A stretch of DNA of 64,000 nucleotides, taken from Mycobacterium sp. (GTDB lineage: Bacteria; Actinomycetota; Actinomycetes; Mycobacteriales; Mycobacteriaceae). The stretch is from assembly GCF_002863225.1 (NCBI RefSeq), contig NZ_PKEK01000048.1, positions 1-64,000 on the forward strand, written 5' to 3'. A program made the position numbers and the translations under genes. The first letter of the stretch is position 1. Every line of letters begins with the position of its first letter. Of the stretch, positions 26,529 to 35,840 are shown piece after piece. The notes under the pieces were generated by a model that saw only the letters and a list, made by a program, of their open reading frames with translations, did no database searches and was not told where the DNA came from.

Positions 26529-28346
26529 ATGGCAACAAAATTCACAGTGGCATCAGCTGCCACAGCCGCCGTCGCGGCGCTCGTCACGACGACATCGGTT
26601 TCGGCCTGCACGCCGAAGCAGGAGGGGCCCGCCTCGGCGGCCCAGCAGTTCTTCACCGCCCTGGCCACCGGCGACACCGCGGCGGCCGCTGAATTCAGCG
26701 ACAACCCCAGCGACGCACGCGAAGCGCTGAACGCCGCCTGGGCCGGTCTGCAGGCCAGCCATCTGGACACCCAGATTCTCGGCTCGAAGTACGCCGAGGA
26801 CACCGGCTCGGTGAGCTATCGCTACACCTGGCATCTGCCGAAGAACCGAAACTGGACCTACGACGGGCAGCTGAAAATGGCCCGCTACGAAGGGCATTGG
26901 CAGGTTCGCTGGAACAGCACCGACCTGCATCCGCGCCTCGGTGAGCACCAGACACTCGCCCTGCGGGCCGACCCGCCGAAGCGTGCCTCGGTCAACGAAG
27001 TCGGCGGAACCGACGTGTTGGCGCCCGGCTATCTGTACCACTACTCGCTGGACGCCTCGAAAGCCGGCGCCTTCCTGATCAGCACCGCCCGATCGATCAT
27101 CGACGCGCTACATCCCTTCGACGACACGATCAACGACCCGCAGCGACTGGCCGAGCAGGCCAGCGGCACCGGTAAGCCGGTGGACCTGATCACGCTGCGC
27201 ACCGACGACAACAACCGGATCGCGCCGGCGCTGGGCAGCCTGCCCGGTGTGGTGATCACGCCGCAGGCGGAGCTGCTGCCGACCGACTACCACTTCGCGC
27301 CGGCGCTGATCGGTCAGGTCAAGAAGGCGGTGATCGACGAACTCGACGGCGAGGCGGGCTGGCGGGTGGTCAGCATCAACCAGAACAACGTCGATCTGGC
27401 TGTGCTGCACGAGGTTGCGCCGGCCCCGGCCCCCTCGGTCTCGATCAGCCTGGACCGAGCCGTGCAGAACGCCGCCCAACGCGCGGTGGACAACCAGGGC
27501 CGTCAAGCGATGATCGTCGTGATCAAGCCGTCGACGGGTGAAATCCTCGCCGTCGCACAGAATTCCGCGGCCGACGCGCTGGGCCCACTCGCCACCACCG
27601 GCCTATACCCGCCCGGGTCGACGTTCAAGATGGTCACCGCTGGTGCGGCGCTCGAGCGCGATATGGCAAGCCCCAACACGCTTTTGGGCTGCCCCGGCCA
27701 TCTGGACGTGGGTCAGCGCGTCGTCCCCAACTATGGCGGCTTCGATCTGGGCGTGGTCCCGCTGTCGCGTGCCTTCGCCAGTTCGTGCAACACCACGTTC
27801 GCCGAGCTGGCCAGCCAGATGCCTCCGCGCGGATTGACCCAGGCCGCCAACAAGTACGGCATGGGCCTCGATTACCAGATCGACGGCTTGAGCACGGTCA
27901 CCGGATCGGTACCGCCGACCGTCGATCTGGCCGAGCGCACCGAGGACGGTTTCGGCCAGGGCCGAGTGTTGGCCTCCCCGTTCGGGATGGCGATGGTCGC
28001 GGCGACGGTGGCGGCCGGAAAGGCGCCAGTGCCCCGGCTGATCGAGGGACGTCCCACGCAGATCACCGGCGACACGACCCCGATCAGCGAGAAGATGATC
28101 GAGGGACTCCGACCGATGATGCGGTTGGTGGTCACCAACGGCACCGCCAAGGAGATCGCCGGCTGTGGCGAGGTGTACGGGAAGACCGGTGAGGCGGAAT
28201 TCCCCGGCGGCTCACATTCCTGGTTCGCGGGTTACCGCGGCGATCTGGCTTTCGCGGCGCTGATCGTCGGCGGAGGCAGCTCGGAATATGCGGTCCGGAT
28301 GACCAAGTTCATGTTCGAGTCCCTGCCCGCGGACTACCTGGCCTGA
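26529..28346 (+). CDS. Penicillin-binding lipoprotein (Rv2864c-like transpeptidase)
   Basis: A 605-residue class B-type PBP. Lipoprotein signal peptide with lipobox VSAC (Cys27); an NTF2-like MecA_N domain (about 35-150); a dimerisation/linker domain; and the transpeptidase domain (about 305-600) with STFK (PPGSTFKMVTAG, nucleophile Ser), SCN (FASSCNTTF) and KTG (YGKTGEAEF). It should cross-link peptidoglycan outside the membrane. Homologous to the Rv2864c lipoprotein and distinct from PbpA and PbpB. A strong terminator follows. Confidence 0.92.
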   Translation: MATKFTVASAATAAVAALVTTTSVSACTPKQEGPASAAQQFFTALATGDTAAAAEFSDNPSDAREALNAAWAGLQASHLDTQILGSKYAEDTGSVSYRYTWHLPKNRNWTYDGQLKMARYEGHWQVRWNSTDLHPRLGEHQTLALRADPPKRASVNEVGGTDVLAPGYLYHYSLDASKAGAFLISTARSIIDALHPFDDTINDPQRLAEQASGTGKPVDLITLRTDDNNRIAPALGSLPGVVITPQAELLPTDYHFAPALIGQVKKAVIDELDGEAGWRVVSINQNNVDLAVLHEVAPAPAPSVSISLDRAVQNAAQRAVDNQGRQAMIVVIKPSTGEILAVAQNSAADALGPLATTGLYPPGSTFKMVTAGAALERDMASPNTLLGCPGHLDVGQRVVPNYGGFDLGVVPLSRAFASSCNTTFAELASQMPPRGLTQAANKYGMGLDYQIDGLSTVTGSVPPTVDLAERTEDGFGQGRVLASPFGMAMVAATVAAGKAPVPRLIEGRPTQITGDTTPISEKMIEGLRPMMRLVVTNGTAKEIAGCGEVYGKTGEAEFPGGSHSWFAGYRGDLAFAALIVGGGSSEYAVRMTKFMFESLPADYLA

Positions 28347-28361
28347 ATAGTCCGGAGAAAG

Positions 28362-28401
28362 CTGTCGCCCGGCCGCGAGGGGCGACCGGGCGACAGGTTT
28401 T
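28362..28401 (+). terminator. Intrinsic terminator after the PBP gene
   Basis: An 11-bp stem (CTGTCGCCCGG at 28362-28372 with 28386-28396), 13-nt loop and GTTTT tail, 16 bp after the stop. One of the few classical terminators with a T run in the window. Confidence 0.85.
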
Positions 28402-28437
28402 CCGCCGAGCAGGCAGCCTCCAGGGTTACTGGGTGGG

Positions 28438-28599
28438 TCAGACCGCTTGCCGGGCGTTTGGCGTCCAAACCGTGGGATTGACCCCCCAACCCTCCGGTCC
28501 GGGCTGCCACCCCTCATCGAGGTGGATCTGTGATTGCTTCAGAGCTCCTATCGGAGGACGAGCCTTCGACGTGCCGAAGCGTATAACAAGAACAGGCAC
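28438..28599 (-). CDS. Possible 53-residue protein
   Basis: A frame from GTG 28599 to TGA 28438. The peptide starts MPVLVIRFGTSKARPP and ends NPTVWTPNARQAV; its Trp/Pro/Gly-rich C-terminal half looks protein-like rather than random. The ribosome-binding site is poor, and the upstream sequence is unusually AT-rich. It could be the tail of a decayed gene, since the frame stays open upstream only to about 28627. No family recognised. Confidence 0.3.
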   Translation of the reverse strand: MPVLVIRFGTSKARPPIGALKQSQIHLDEGWQPGPEGWGVNPTVWTPNARQAV

Positions 28600-29125
28600 C
28601 TTTAAAGCAAATCCGAAATAAAAAACTCAGGTGAAACTGTAGAAGAACTAAGTCTACTCTCAGCTGCGGTTCTACACCGTTCGACCCGTTCACTATTTTA
28701 ACTATTCCGCGCCACTGACGCCGGGTCGAATTTCCTGTCAGAGAACAAGAGGGTCAAAACAGCAGCTGGTGGCTCTAATCGTGTCACTTCTCCGTTAGCG
28801 GAGTATCGATTGCCACGACGCCGACACCCAGCTGGAATTACCTCCGGGCACGACCGGATCCGACGAATCAGACCACGGATCCGAATTTTTGAACAGCCTG
28901 TCTGAGAATTTTCAACAATTGTTTGGACGGTCTGCACAATAGTGCCGACTCCGGGAGGTCGATCTGTTCGGTTCGCCATTAATTACGAACGGCCAGCTGT
29001 GAATAGACCTCAGTACCAGTCCGCGCACCGGTCGATTGCCATACCTTTGGGATCAGCTGACGGCGGACAACGGGGCGATTGTGCAGCATTCGTCGGGCTC
29101 ACCTGGGCGGTAGATTGGAGGGGCC
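28600..29125. other. AT-rich gap without a convincing gene
   Basis: About 525 bp with runs of A/T (around 28600-28650, 28690-28720, 28885-28925, 28975-28995) very unlike the surrounding GC-rich DNA. Several repeated GGATCCG motifs and short inverted repeats occur. A 93-codon open frame on the minus strand (28698-28979) has no start signal or domain. TAGATT at 29111-29116 may be the -10 of the next gene. This could be a silenced (Lsr2-bound) or horizontally acquired remnant. Confidence 0.5.
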
Positions 29126-29710
29126 ATGACACGTCCTGACGAGCTGTCCGAACTCCGCGTCTCTGACGCTGATCGCAACGGCACGCTGCGTCGCCTACAC
29201 AATGCCGTCGCACTCGGGTTGATCGACATCACCGAGTTCGAGGAGCGCTCGACACACGTCTCCTACGCGCGAACTCGCAACGAGTTGGACAGCCTGGTGG
29301 GTGATCTGCCGGGACCCGGTGCGATCGTCACCTCGGCCGCCGACCGAGTCGAGTTGCGGGGGTGGGCCGGCTCGCTCAAGCGTCACGGTGAATGGACGGT
29401 ACCCACCAGGCTGGCCCTGGTGCGTCGGATGGGCTCGGTCGAGCTGGACCTGGTCAAGGCCAGGTTCGCCGGCCCGGTCGTCGTCATCGAGTTGGACATC
29501 AGATTCGGCTCCGTCGAGATTCGATTGCCCGACGGCGCCAGCGCGTCCATCGACGATGTCGAGGTGTACGGCGGCAGCGCCAGCGATCGGCGCAAGATCG
29601 CGCCGGCCGAGGGCACTCCGCACGTCGTCCTGACCGGCCGGGTGGTCTGCGGATCGGTCAGGGTCAAGGGCCCGCGCCGGTCGCTGGTTCGCCGACGCGG
29701 TCGGGGCTGA
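29126..29710 (+). CDS. DUF1707 protein with C-terminal beta domain
   Basis: A 194-residue soluble protein. The DUF1707 domain (residues about 9-60: LRVSDADRNGTLRRLHNAV, then GLIDITEFEERSTHVSYART) is a short helical module common in actinobacteria, related to SHOCT. The second part (95-185) is beta-rich (ALVRRMGSVELDLVKARFAG, IELDIRFGSVEIRLPDGASA), like the LiaF/YvqF-type cell-wall-stress domain without membrane helices. ATG 29126 follows GGAGGGG. Probably an envelope-stress or regulatory protein; unproven. Confidence 0.8.
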   Translation: MTRPDELSELRVSDADRNGTLRRLHNAVALGLIDITEFEERSTHVSYARTRNELDSLVGDLPGPGAIVTSAADRVELRGWAGSLKRHGEWTVPTRLALVRRMGSVELDLVKARFAGPVVVIELDIRFGSVEIRLPDGASASIDDVEVYGGSASDRRKIAPAEGTPHVVLTGRVVCGSVRVKGPRRSLVRRRGRG

Positions 29711-29783
29711 GACGGCCGATCGGGTCCGGCTACCCGACCTCCGGTGAGGCGGCTGCACCACCCGCATCGTTGCTGCGAACGGA

Positions 29784-29789
29784 TACCCT
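29784..29789 (+). promoter_or_regulatory. Putative -10 of mapB, leaderless
   Basis: TACCCT (in GGATACCCT) is 6 nt before the mapB ATG at 29796. Confidence 0.4.
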
Positions 29790-29795
29790 GGCAGC

Positions 29796-30653
29796 ATGCC
29801 TGTTCGCTCCGCCCTGTCCGCCGGCGTCGTGTCGCCGACCCTTCCGGTGCCCAAGTCGATCGAGCGCCCGGAATACGTCGGCAAGCCGACCGCGCGCGAG
29901 GGCACTGAGCCCTGGGTGCAGACGCCCGAGGTGATCGAGAAGATGCGCGTCGCCGGACGGATTGCCGCCCGCGCCCTCGCGGAGGCAGGCAAGGCCGTCG
30001 CTCCCGGGGTGACCACCGACGCGCTGGACCGGATCGCCCACGACTACATGGTCGACCACGGCGCCTACCCGTCGACGCTGGGCTACAAGGGCTACCCGAA
30101 ATCCTGCTGCACCTCGCTCAATGAGGTTATCTGCCACGGCATTCCCGACTCGACGGTGATCGAAGACGGCGACATCGTCAACATCGACGTGACCGCCTAC
30201 ATCGACGGCGTGCACGGTGACACCAACGCCACGTTCTTGGCCGGCGACGTCTCCGAAGAGAACCGCCTGCTCGTCGAGCGCACCCACGAGGCCACCATGC
30301 GGGCGATCAAAGCCGTCAAGCCCGGCCGTGCACTGTCGGTGGTCGGTCGGGTGATCGAGTCGTACGCAAACCGATTCGGCTACAACGTCGTTCGTGACTT
30401 CACCGGTCACGGCATCGGCACCACATTCCACAACGGACTGGTGGTGTTGCACTACGACCAGCCCGCCGTCACGACCATTCTCGAGCCGGGGATGACGTTC
30501 ACCATCGAACCCATGATCAACCTCGGGTCGCTGGACTACGAGATCTGGGACGACGACTGGACCGTCGTCACCAGGGACCGCAAGTGGACCGCGCAATTCG
30601 AGCACACCCTGCTGGTCACCGACTCCGGCGCGGAAATCCTCACCCAGCCGTGA
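29796..30653 (+). CDS. mapB: Methionine aminopeptidase, type Ic
   Basis: A 285-residue dinuclear metalloenzyme removing N-terminal Met. An extension of about 40 residues with a Pro-rich segment ([16 protein letters not shown]) marks subtype Ic. Metal ligands and active site: [10 protein letters not shown] (His), [19 protein letters not shown] (two Asp), [11 protein letters not shown] (His), FTIEPM (Glu), QFEHTLLVT (Glu). MapB is the second Mtb MetAP (Rv2861c). cobQ starts 10 bp downstream. Confidence 0.95.
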   Translation: MPVRSALSAGVVSPTLPVPKSIERPEYVGKPTAREGTEPWVQTPEVIEKMRVAGRIAARALAEAGKAVAPGVTTDALDRIAHDYMVDHGAYPSTLGYKGYPKSCCTSLNEVICHGIPDSTVIEDGDIVNIDVTAYIDGVHGDTNATFLAGDVSEENRLLVERTHEATMRAIKAVKPGRALSVVGRVIESYANRFGYNVVRDFTGHGIGTTFHNGLVVLHYDQPAVTTILEPGMTFTIEPMINLGSLDYEIWDDDWTVVTRDRKWTAQFEHTLLVTDSGAEILTQP

Positions 30654-30663
30654 CGACGCGGTC

Positions 30664-32169
30664 GTGAGCGGCGCGCTGTTGGTCGCCGGCACCACCTCCG
30701 ACGCGGGCAAATCGATGGTGGTCGCCGGGCTGTGCCGGTCGCTGGCGCGCAACGGAATTCGGGTTGCACCGTTCAAGGCGCAGAACATGTCGAACAACTC
30801 GGCCGTCACCGTCGAAGGTGGCGAGATCGGCCGCGCTCAAGCGATGCAGGCGCGGGCAGCGGGCCTGGCGCCCAGCGTCCGGTTCAACCCGATCCTGCTC
30901 AAGCCCGGCAGCGACATGACTTCGCAGCTGGTGATCAAGGGGCAGGTCGCAGGCACGGCCACCGCCGCCGGATACTGGTCGGACCGCAACAAGCTGTCGG
31001 TCATCGTGCAAGACGAATTGGCGCAATTGCGAAGCGAATTCGACGTGGTCATATGCGAGGGAGCCGGCTCACCCGCCGAAATCAACCTGCGCGCAAACGA
31101 CTTGGTCAACATGGGCCTGGCACGCGCGGCGGACCTTCCGGTCGTGATCGTCGGCGACATCGACCGCGGCGGCCTGCTCGCGCACCTGTTCGGCACCGTG
31201 GCGGTACTCGACCCAGAGGACCAGGCACTCGTCGCTGGATTCATCGTGAACAAATTCCGCGGCGACGTGTCGCTGTTGGAGCCCGGTCTGCGCCAGCTCG
31301 CCGAATTCAGCGGCCGGCCCACCTATGGGGTCCTGCCGTACACCGACGACCTGTGGCTCGACACCGAAGACGCGGTCCCGGTGTTGGCCCACCGCGTCCT
31401 CGGCACGCCGCGGCCGCCGCGTGGATCGCAGTGGCTCCGAGTGGCAGTGCTGCGGCTGCCACGCATCTCCAACTCCACCGACGTCGAAGCCCTGGCCTGC
31501 GAACCCGGCGTGCTGGTCCGCTGGGTCCGGGAGCCCGCCGACCTGGCCGACACCGACGTCATCGTGCTGCCGGGCACCAAAGCCACCGTCGCCGATCTGG
31601 CCTGGTTGCGCGAACGCGGGCTCGAGTCTGCGCTCCGGTCGCACGCTGCCTCGGGCCGGGCGGTGCTGGGCATCTGCGGCGGCTTCCAGATGCTGTGCCG
31701 GTCGATCGACGACCCCGTGGAGAGCCGAGCCGGCCGGATCGACGGGTTGGGGATGCTGGACGCCGAGATCACGTTCGCCCGCGACAAGGTGCTGCGTCGC
31801 CGGCAGGGCTCGCCGCATGGCTACGAGATCCACCACGGGCGGGTGGAACGCTGCGGCGAAGACACCTGGTTCGACGTGGACGGCGTGCCGGAGGGGTATC
31901 GGCGCGGCCAGGTGTACGGCACGCATTGGCACGGCTTGTTCGACAACGACGATTTCCGCCGATGTTGGCTTGTTGCCGTGGCGTCGGCGGCCGGGCGCGA
32001 CGGATTCGTGGTTGCCGACGACACCGACGTGGGTGCCCGGCGCGACGCGCAGCTCGATCTGATGGCCGATCTCCTGGACGCCCACCTCGACGTCGACGCG
32101 ATCGGCGCACTGCTGCGCGACGGCCCGCCGCGACGGTCGACGATCGTCGCGACACTGGACCCGGCGTGA
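30664..32169 (+). CDS. cobQ: Cobyric acid synthase (glutamine-hydrolysing)
   Basis: A 501-residue enzyme amidating four side chains of adenosylcobyrinate in cobalamin synthesis. The N-terminal synthetase domain has a P-loop-like [11 protein letters not shown] (7-17) and NNSAVT; the C-terminal glutamine amidotransferase domain has the nucleophile Cys in GICGGFQML and the His in the [11 protein letters not shown] region. GTG 30664 directly follows mapB. In Mtb the homologue (Rv0255c) lies elsewhere, so this linkage differs. No cobalamin riboswitch is visible upstream, as expected inside a short intergenic gap. Confidence 0.93.
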   Translation: MSGALLVAGTTSDAGKSMVVAGLCRSLARNGIRVAPFKAQNMSNNSAVTVEGGEIGRAQAMQARAAGLAPSVRFNPILLKPGSDMTSQLVIKGQVAGTATAAGYWSDRNKLSVIVQDELAQLRSEFDVVICEGAGSPAEINLRANDLVNMGLARAADLPVVIVGDIDRGGLLAHLFGTVAVLDPEDQALVAGFIVNKFRGDVSLLEPGLRQLAEFSGRPTYGVLPYTDDLWLDTEDAVPVLAHRVLGTPRPPRGSQWLRVAVLRLPRISNSTDVEALACEPGVLVRWVREPADLADTDVIVLPGTKATVADLAWLRERGLESALRSHAASGRAVLGICGGFQMLCRSIDDPVESRAGRIDGLGMLDAEITFARDKVLRRRQGSPHGYEIHHGRVERCGEDTWFDVDGVPEGYRRGQVYGTHWHGLFDNDDFRRCWLVAVASAAGRDGFVVADDTDVGARRDAQLDLMADLLDAHLDVDAIGALLRDGPPRRSTIVATLDPA

Positions 32170-32312
32170 CCGATGGCCGACTCGATCGTCAATGCGATGG
32201 TGTCGCCTCCGCTGTCACAGGCGTTGCAGCAGCGCCATGTTGCGAGAAGGTTTCCAATTGGCACTCGGCAAAGTTCCGCGCGAAAACGGCCCGCTTGCGC
32301 GGTATTTCACTG

Positions 32313-32318
32313 TAATTT
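32313..32318 (+). promoter_or_regulatory. Putative -10 before the hydrolase-like gene, leaderless
   Basis: TAATTT is 6 nt before the GTG at 32325 and supports that start codon. Confidence 0.4.
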
Positions 32319-32324
32319 GCTCCT

Positions 32325-32888
32325 GTGCCCTTGACGATGATGACTACCGTCGACGGGTTTCCCATCCAGGTCTGCGATACCGGTCCGGAGAAGGGCTCCG
32401 TCGTTGTGCTGCTGTGCGCGGCGCAGCGGGCGCTGCCCGCTTATGACGCGGTCTGCGAGCGTCTGCACACCGCGTCGTTGCGCACCATCGCCGTCGCGGC
32501 TGATCCGCGCCTGACGCCGAAGTCGGTGGTGGGCATCCTCGACGTGCTCGACGTCAGCTGGGGCGTGGTGGTCGGCGACCGCGACGGCGCCGAGCTCGCC
32601 TGGGAGCTGGCTGCCACCAGATTGGACCGCTTCACCGGTTTGGTGGTGATCGACCGGGGCCACCCGCGGGTCGCCGATCAAGGCGTGGTCCGCGACGGAG
32701 AGTGCCCGCCGGTCGAGATCGACACCACCGCGCTGGTCAGCAGCTCGGCCTCGCATTCGGTGGCGACGGCCAGCCAGCGGTTCGTCTACGGCGACTACCG
32801 GGTGGTCGAGTTACTCGGCCGGCGCAACGCGCACGAGTCGACGGCACAATTGGCCGCCGAGATCGTCCTGCGCACCAGCACCTGGTGA
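32325..32888 (+). CDS. Alpha/beta-hydrolase-like protein lacking the nucleophile
   Basis: A 187-residue protein with the first half of an alpha/beta-hydrolase fold: a beta hairpin (MTTVDGFPIQVCDTG), strand KGSVVVLLCAAQRALP, and a nucleophile-elbow position reading VVVGDRDGAEL, where GxSxG has Arg instead of Ser. It is shorter than usual (about 260) and ends RTSTW. Probably not a catalytic hydrolase. Its stop overlaps the glnA4 start (GTGA), so it may work with GlnA4. Confidence 0.65.
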   Translation: MPLTMMTTVDGFPIQVCDTGPEKGSVVVLLCAAQRALPAYDAVCERLHTASLRTIAVAADPRLTPKSVVGILDVLDVSWGVVVGDRDGAELAWELAATRLDRFTGLVVIDRGHPRVADQGVVRDGECPPVEIDTTALVSSSASHSVATASQRFVYGDYRVVELLGRRNAHESTAQLAAEIVLRTSTW

Positions 32889-34258
32889 CCGCGGCGGACC
32901 TGTCCCGCGACGAGCTTCGGCGACTCGTCGAAGCCGGTGCCATCGACACCGTGATCGTCGCATTCGGCGACATGCAGGGTCGCCTGGTGGGTAAGCGCAT
33001 CGCCGCGGACTTCTTCATCGACGAGGTCGCCGACCTGGGCGCGGAATGCTGCGATTATCTGTTCGCCGTCGACGTCGACATGAACACCGTCGCCGGATAC
33101 GCAGTGTCGGGATGGGACACCGGTTACGGCGACATGGTGATGAAACCGGACCTGACGACGCTGCGGCGAATTCCGTGGCTGCCCGGCACGGCGCTGGTAC
33201 TTGCCGATGTGGAGCGACACGACGGCAGCGCCGTCGAGCCCGCGCCGCGGCGTGTCCTGCGCCGGCAGCTGGATCGCCTGCATGGCAGCGGGTTGCAGGC
33301 CTACGCCGCCACCGAACTGGAGTTCATGGTCTTCGACGATTCGTATCGCGAAGCGTGGGCGAGTGGGTATCGCGGCCTGACCCCGGCCGGCGACTACAAC
33401 ATGGACTACGCGGTGATGGCCTCCAGCCGCATCGAGCCGCTGCTGCACGACATCCGCCGGCACATGCAGGGCGCGGGTCTGCGCTGGGAGGCCCTCAAAG
33501 GGGAGTGCAACCGGGGCCAGCAAGAACTCGGTTTCCGCTACGACGAGGCCCTGATCACCTGCGACAACCACGCGGTCTACAAGAACGGCGCGAAGGAAAT
33601 CGCCGACCAGCACGGTAAATCGGTGACCTTCATGTCGAAATACGATGAGCGCGAAGGCAATAGCTGCCACATCCACCTGTCGTTGCGATCGCTGGACGGT
33701 ACGCCGGTATTCGCCGACGACGATCAACCGCTCGGCATGTCGTCGACGTTTCGCGGTTTTCTCGCCGGGCTGCTTGCCACTTTGCCGGAGCTGACGTTAT
33801 TCCATGCGCCGAACATCAACTCCTACAAGCGGTTTGCCGACCGTAGCTTCGCGCCAACGGTGGCGGCCTGGGGTGTCGACAACAGGACCTGTGCGCTGCG
33901 AGTCGTCGGCCACGGCGACAGTATGCGGGTGGAGTGCCGGGTTCCGGGCGGGGACGTCAACCAGTACCTGGCGGTCGCGGCCTTGATCGCGGGTGGGCTG
34001 CACGGGATCGAACACGAATTGCCGTTGCCGGATCCCTGTACCGGCAACGCTTATCAGCTCGCTGAGGATCACCGTGCGGCGCGGTTGCCCGGTACGCTGG
34101 CCGAAGCGGCAACGCTGTTCGGTGGGTCAGCGGTGGCCCGGCACGCTTTCGGCGACGATGTGGTCGAGCATTACGTCAACAATGCCCGCGTCGAGGTGGC
34201 CGCCTTCAACGCGGCGGTGACCGACTGGGAGAGGGTTCGCGGGTTTGAGCGCTTTTGA
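32885..34258 (+). CDS. glnA4: Glutamine synthetase-like gamma-glutamyl ligase
   Basis: A 457-residue GS-family enzyme orthologous to GlnA4 (Rv2860c), not the main GlnA1. Conserved: DVDMNTVAGYAVSGWDTGYGD at the N-terminus, ATP/glutamate site GNSCHIHLSLRSLDGTPVF, and FAPTVAAWGVDNRTCALRV. Homologues glutamylate amines such as polyamines or ethanolamine; the substrate here is unknown. GTG 32885 overlaps the previous stop. The next two genes (C26 amidotransferase, SDR) make a Puu-like gamma-glutamylation route plausible. Confidence 0.9.
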   Translation: MTAADLSRDELRRLVEAGAIDTVIVAFGDMQGRLVGKRIAADFFIDEVADLGAECCDYLFAVDVDMNTVAGYAVSGWDTGYGDMVMKPDLTTLRRIPWLPGTALVLADVERHDGSAVEPAPRRVLRRQLDRLHGSGLQAYAATELEFMVFDDSYREAWASGYRGLTPAGDYNMDYAVMASSRIEPLLHDIRRHMQGAGLRWEALKGECNRGQQELGFRYDEALITCDNHAVYKNGAKEIADQHGKSVTFMSKYDEREGNSCHIHLSLRSLDGTPVFADDDQPLGMSSTFRGFLAGLLATLPELTLFHAPNINSYKRFADRSFAPTVAAWGVDNRTCALRVVGHGDSMRVECRVPGGDVNQYLAVAALIAGGLHGIEHELPLPDPCTGNAYQLAEDHRAARLPGTLAEAATLFGGSAVARHAFGDDVVEHYVNNARVEVAAFNAAVTDWERVRGFERF

Positions 34259-35036
34259 TCCGGAGACCACGCGGGACGGTACCGGCCGAGGAGACGCCGG
34301 GCGCGTGACGCCCCCGGTCATCGGTCTGACCACCTATCTGCAGCGGGCCCAAACCGGAGTCTGGGACGTACCGGCGAGTTTCCTTCCGGCGGCGTACTTT
34401 CAGGGCGTCACGGCCGCCGGTGGAGCTGCGGTGCTGTTGCCCCCGCAGCCGGTGGATTCCGTTGTCGCCGATCGCGTCCTCGACAGCCTGGACGGTCTGA
34501 TCATCACCGGCGGTACGGACGTCGACCCGACGATCTACGGCCAGCAGCCGCACGCGAGCACCGACCGGCCGGCGCAGCAACGCGACGCGTGGGAGTTCGC
34601 GCTGCTGCGCGGGGCGCTCGAGCGGAAGCTACCGGTGTTGGGCATCTGCCGCGGCGTACAGGTGCTCAACGTCGCGCTCGGCGGAACGCTGCACCAACAC
34701 CTGCCCGACGTGATCGGGCACGGTGGGCACCGGGCCGGCAACGCGGTGTTCACCACGCTGCCGGTCCGCACGGTTGCGGGAACGCGGCTGGCCGGGCTGG
34801 TCGGTGAATCCGTTGATGCGCGGTGTTATCACCACCAGGCCATTGCCGATCTCGGCGACGGTCTGGTGGTCAGTGGCTGGGACGCTGACGGCGTGATCGA
34901 GGCGCTGGAGCTGCCGGGGCCCGGCTTCGTCCTCGCGGTGCAGTGGCATCCGGAGGAGAGTTTGGACGACCTGCGACTGTTCTCGGCGATCGTCGACGCG
35001 GCGCGGGTGTACGCGAAGGAGCGGCGCGATCCATGA
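34245..35036 (+). CDS. C26-family gamma-glutamyl hydrolase / class I glutamine amidotransferase
   Basis: A 263-residue PuuD-like enzyme (Rv2859c homologue), likely hydrolysing gamma-glutamylated amines or acids. Catalytic Cys in LGICRGVQVLN, His and Glu in AVQWHPEESLDD; substrate region GGTDVDPTIYGQ. TTG 34245 overlaps the glnA4 end by 14 bp; a GTG at 34305 that starts at the conserved PPVIGLTTYL is an alternative. With glnA4 and the SDR it forms a cluster conserved in mycobacteria, except that the aldehyde dehydrogenase aldC (Rv2858c) of Mtb is missing here. Confidence 0.88.
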   Translation: MSAFDPETTRDGTGRGDAGRVTPPVIGLTTYLQRAQTGVWDVPASFLPAAYFQGVTAAGGAAVLLPPQPVDSVVADRVLDSLDGLIITGGTDVDPTIYGQQPHASTDRPAQQRDAWEFALLRGALERKLPVLGICRGVQVLNVALGGTLHQHLPDVIGHGGHRAGNAVFTTLPVRTVAGTRLAGLVGESVDARCYHHQAIADLGDGLVVSGWDADGVIEALELPGPGFVLAVQWHPEESLDDLRLFSAIVDAARVYAKERRDP

Positions 35037-35057
35037 GGGGCAGAAGGAGTGGCACGG

Positions 35058-35837
35058 ATGGCTATTGATCTCACGCAGCGGTTGGCCGGCCGGATCGCAG
35101 TGGTCACCGGCGGCGGGGGCGGGATCGGGCTGGCGTCGGCGCGGCGGCTGCATGCCGAGGGCGCCACGGTCGTCATCGCCGACATCGACGAGGAGACCGG
35201 CGCCGCGGCCGCCGACGAGCTCGGCGGTGTGTATGTGCCCGTCGATGTTTCGGACGAAGCATCGGTGAACAACCTGTTCGACACCGTCGTGGGCCGGCAC
35301 GGGTCGGTGGACATCGCGGTCAACAACGCCGGTATCTCACCGCCGGACGACGATCTGATCGAGAACACCGAACTGCCCGCCTGGCAACGGGTGCAAGACG
35401 TCAACCTGAAGTCGGTGTACCTGTGTTGCCGGGCCGCGCTGCGGCACATGGCGCCCGCAGGTCGGGGATCGATCGTCAACATCGCCTCGTTCGTCGCGGT
35501 GATGGGCTCGGCCACCTCGCAGATCTCCTACACGGCGTCCAAAGGCGGGGTGTTGGCGATGTCACGTGAGCTCGGTGTGCAATTCGCCCGACAGGGCATC
35601 CGCGTCAATGCGCTGTGCCCGGGCCCGGTGAACACCCCTCTGCTGCAAGAGCTTTTCGCCAGCGACCCCGAACGTGCGGCCCGGCGAATGGTGCACGTGC
35701 CGATGGGCCGCTTCGGTGAGGCCGATGAAATCGCGGCGGTGGTGGCCTTTTTGGCCAGCGATGACGCATCGTTCATCACCGCGGCGAGTTATCTCGTCGA
35801 TGGCGGAATCAGCGCCGCCTACACCACACCGCTGTAA
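35058..35837 (+). CDS. Short-chain dehydrogenase/reductase (Rv2857c-like)
   Basis: A 259-residue SDR: NAD(P) motif VVTGGGGGIGLASA (about 14-27), Asp after the second strand (IADIDEE) suggesting NAD preference, NNAGIS, and the catalytic Ser-Tyr-Lys (NIASFVAVMGSATSQISYTASKGG). ATG 35058 is preferred over GTG 35049 because GAAGGAG is about 8 nt upstream; this region resembles the end of a MIRU-type element. Substrate unknown; co-transcribed with the gamma-glutamyl genes. Confidence 0.85.
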   Translation: MAIDLTQRLAGRIAVVTGGGGGIGLASARRLHAEGATVVIADIDEETGAAAADELGGVYVPVDVSDEASVNNLFDTVVGRHGSVDIAVNNAGISPPDDDLIENTELPAWQRVQDVNLKSVYLCCRAALRHMAPAGRGSIVNIASFVAVMGSATSQISYTASKGGVLAMSRELGVQFARQGIRVNALCPGPVNTPLLQELFASDPERAARRMVHVPMGRFGEADEIAAVVAFLASDDASFITAASYLVDGGISAAYTTPL

Positions 35838-35840
35838 CAC

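Noticed and set aside
28698..28979. 93-codon minus frame in the AT-rich gap
   Set aside because: No ribosome-binding site, no domain; composition not convincing.
29736..29780. Another MIRU-like element before mapB
   Set aside because: Only a short match (GCATCGTTGCTGCG); too degenerate to call.
30654..30663. Cobalamin riboswitch upstream of cobQ
   Set aside because: The gap is only 10 bp; no B12-box-like sequence nearby.
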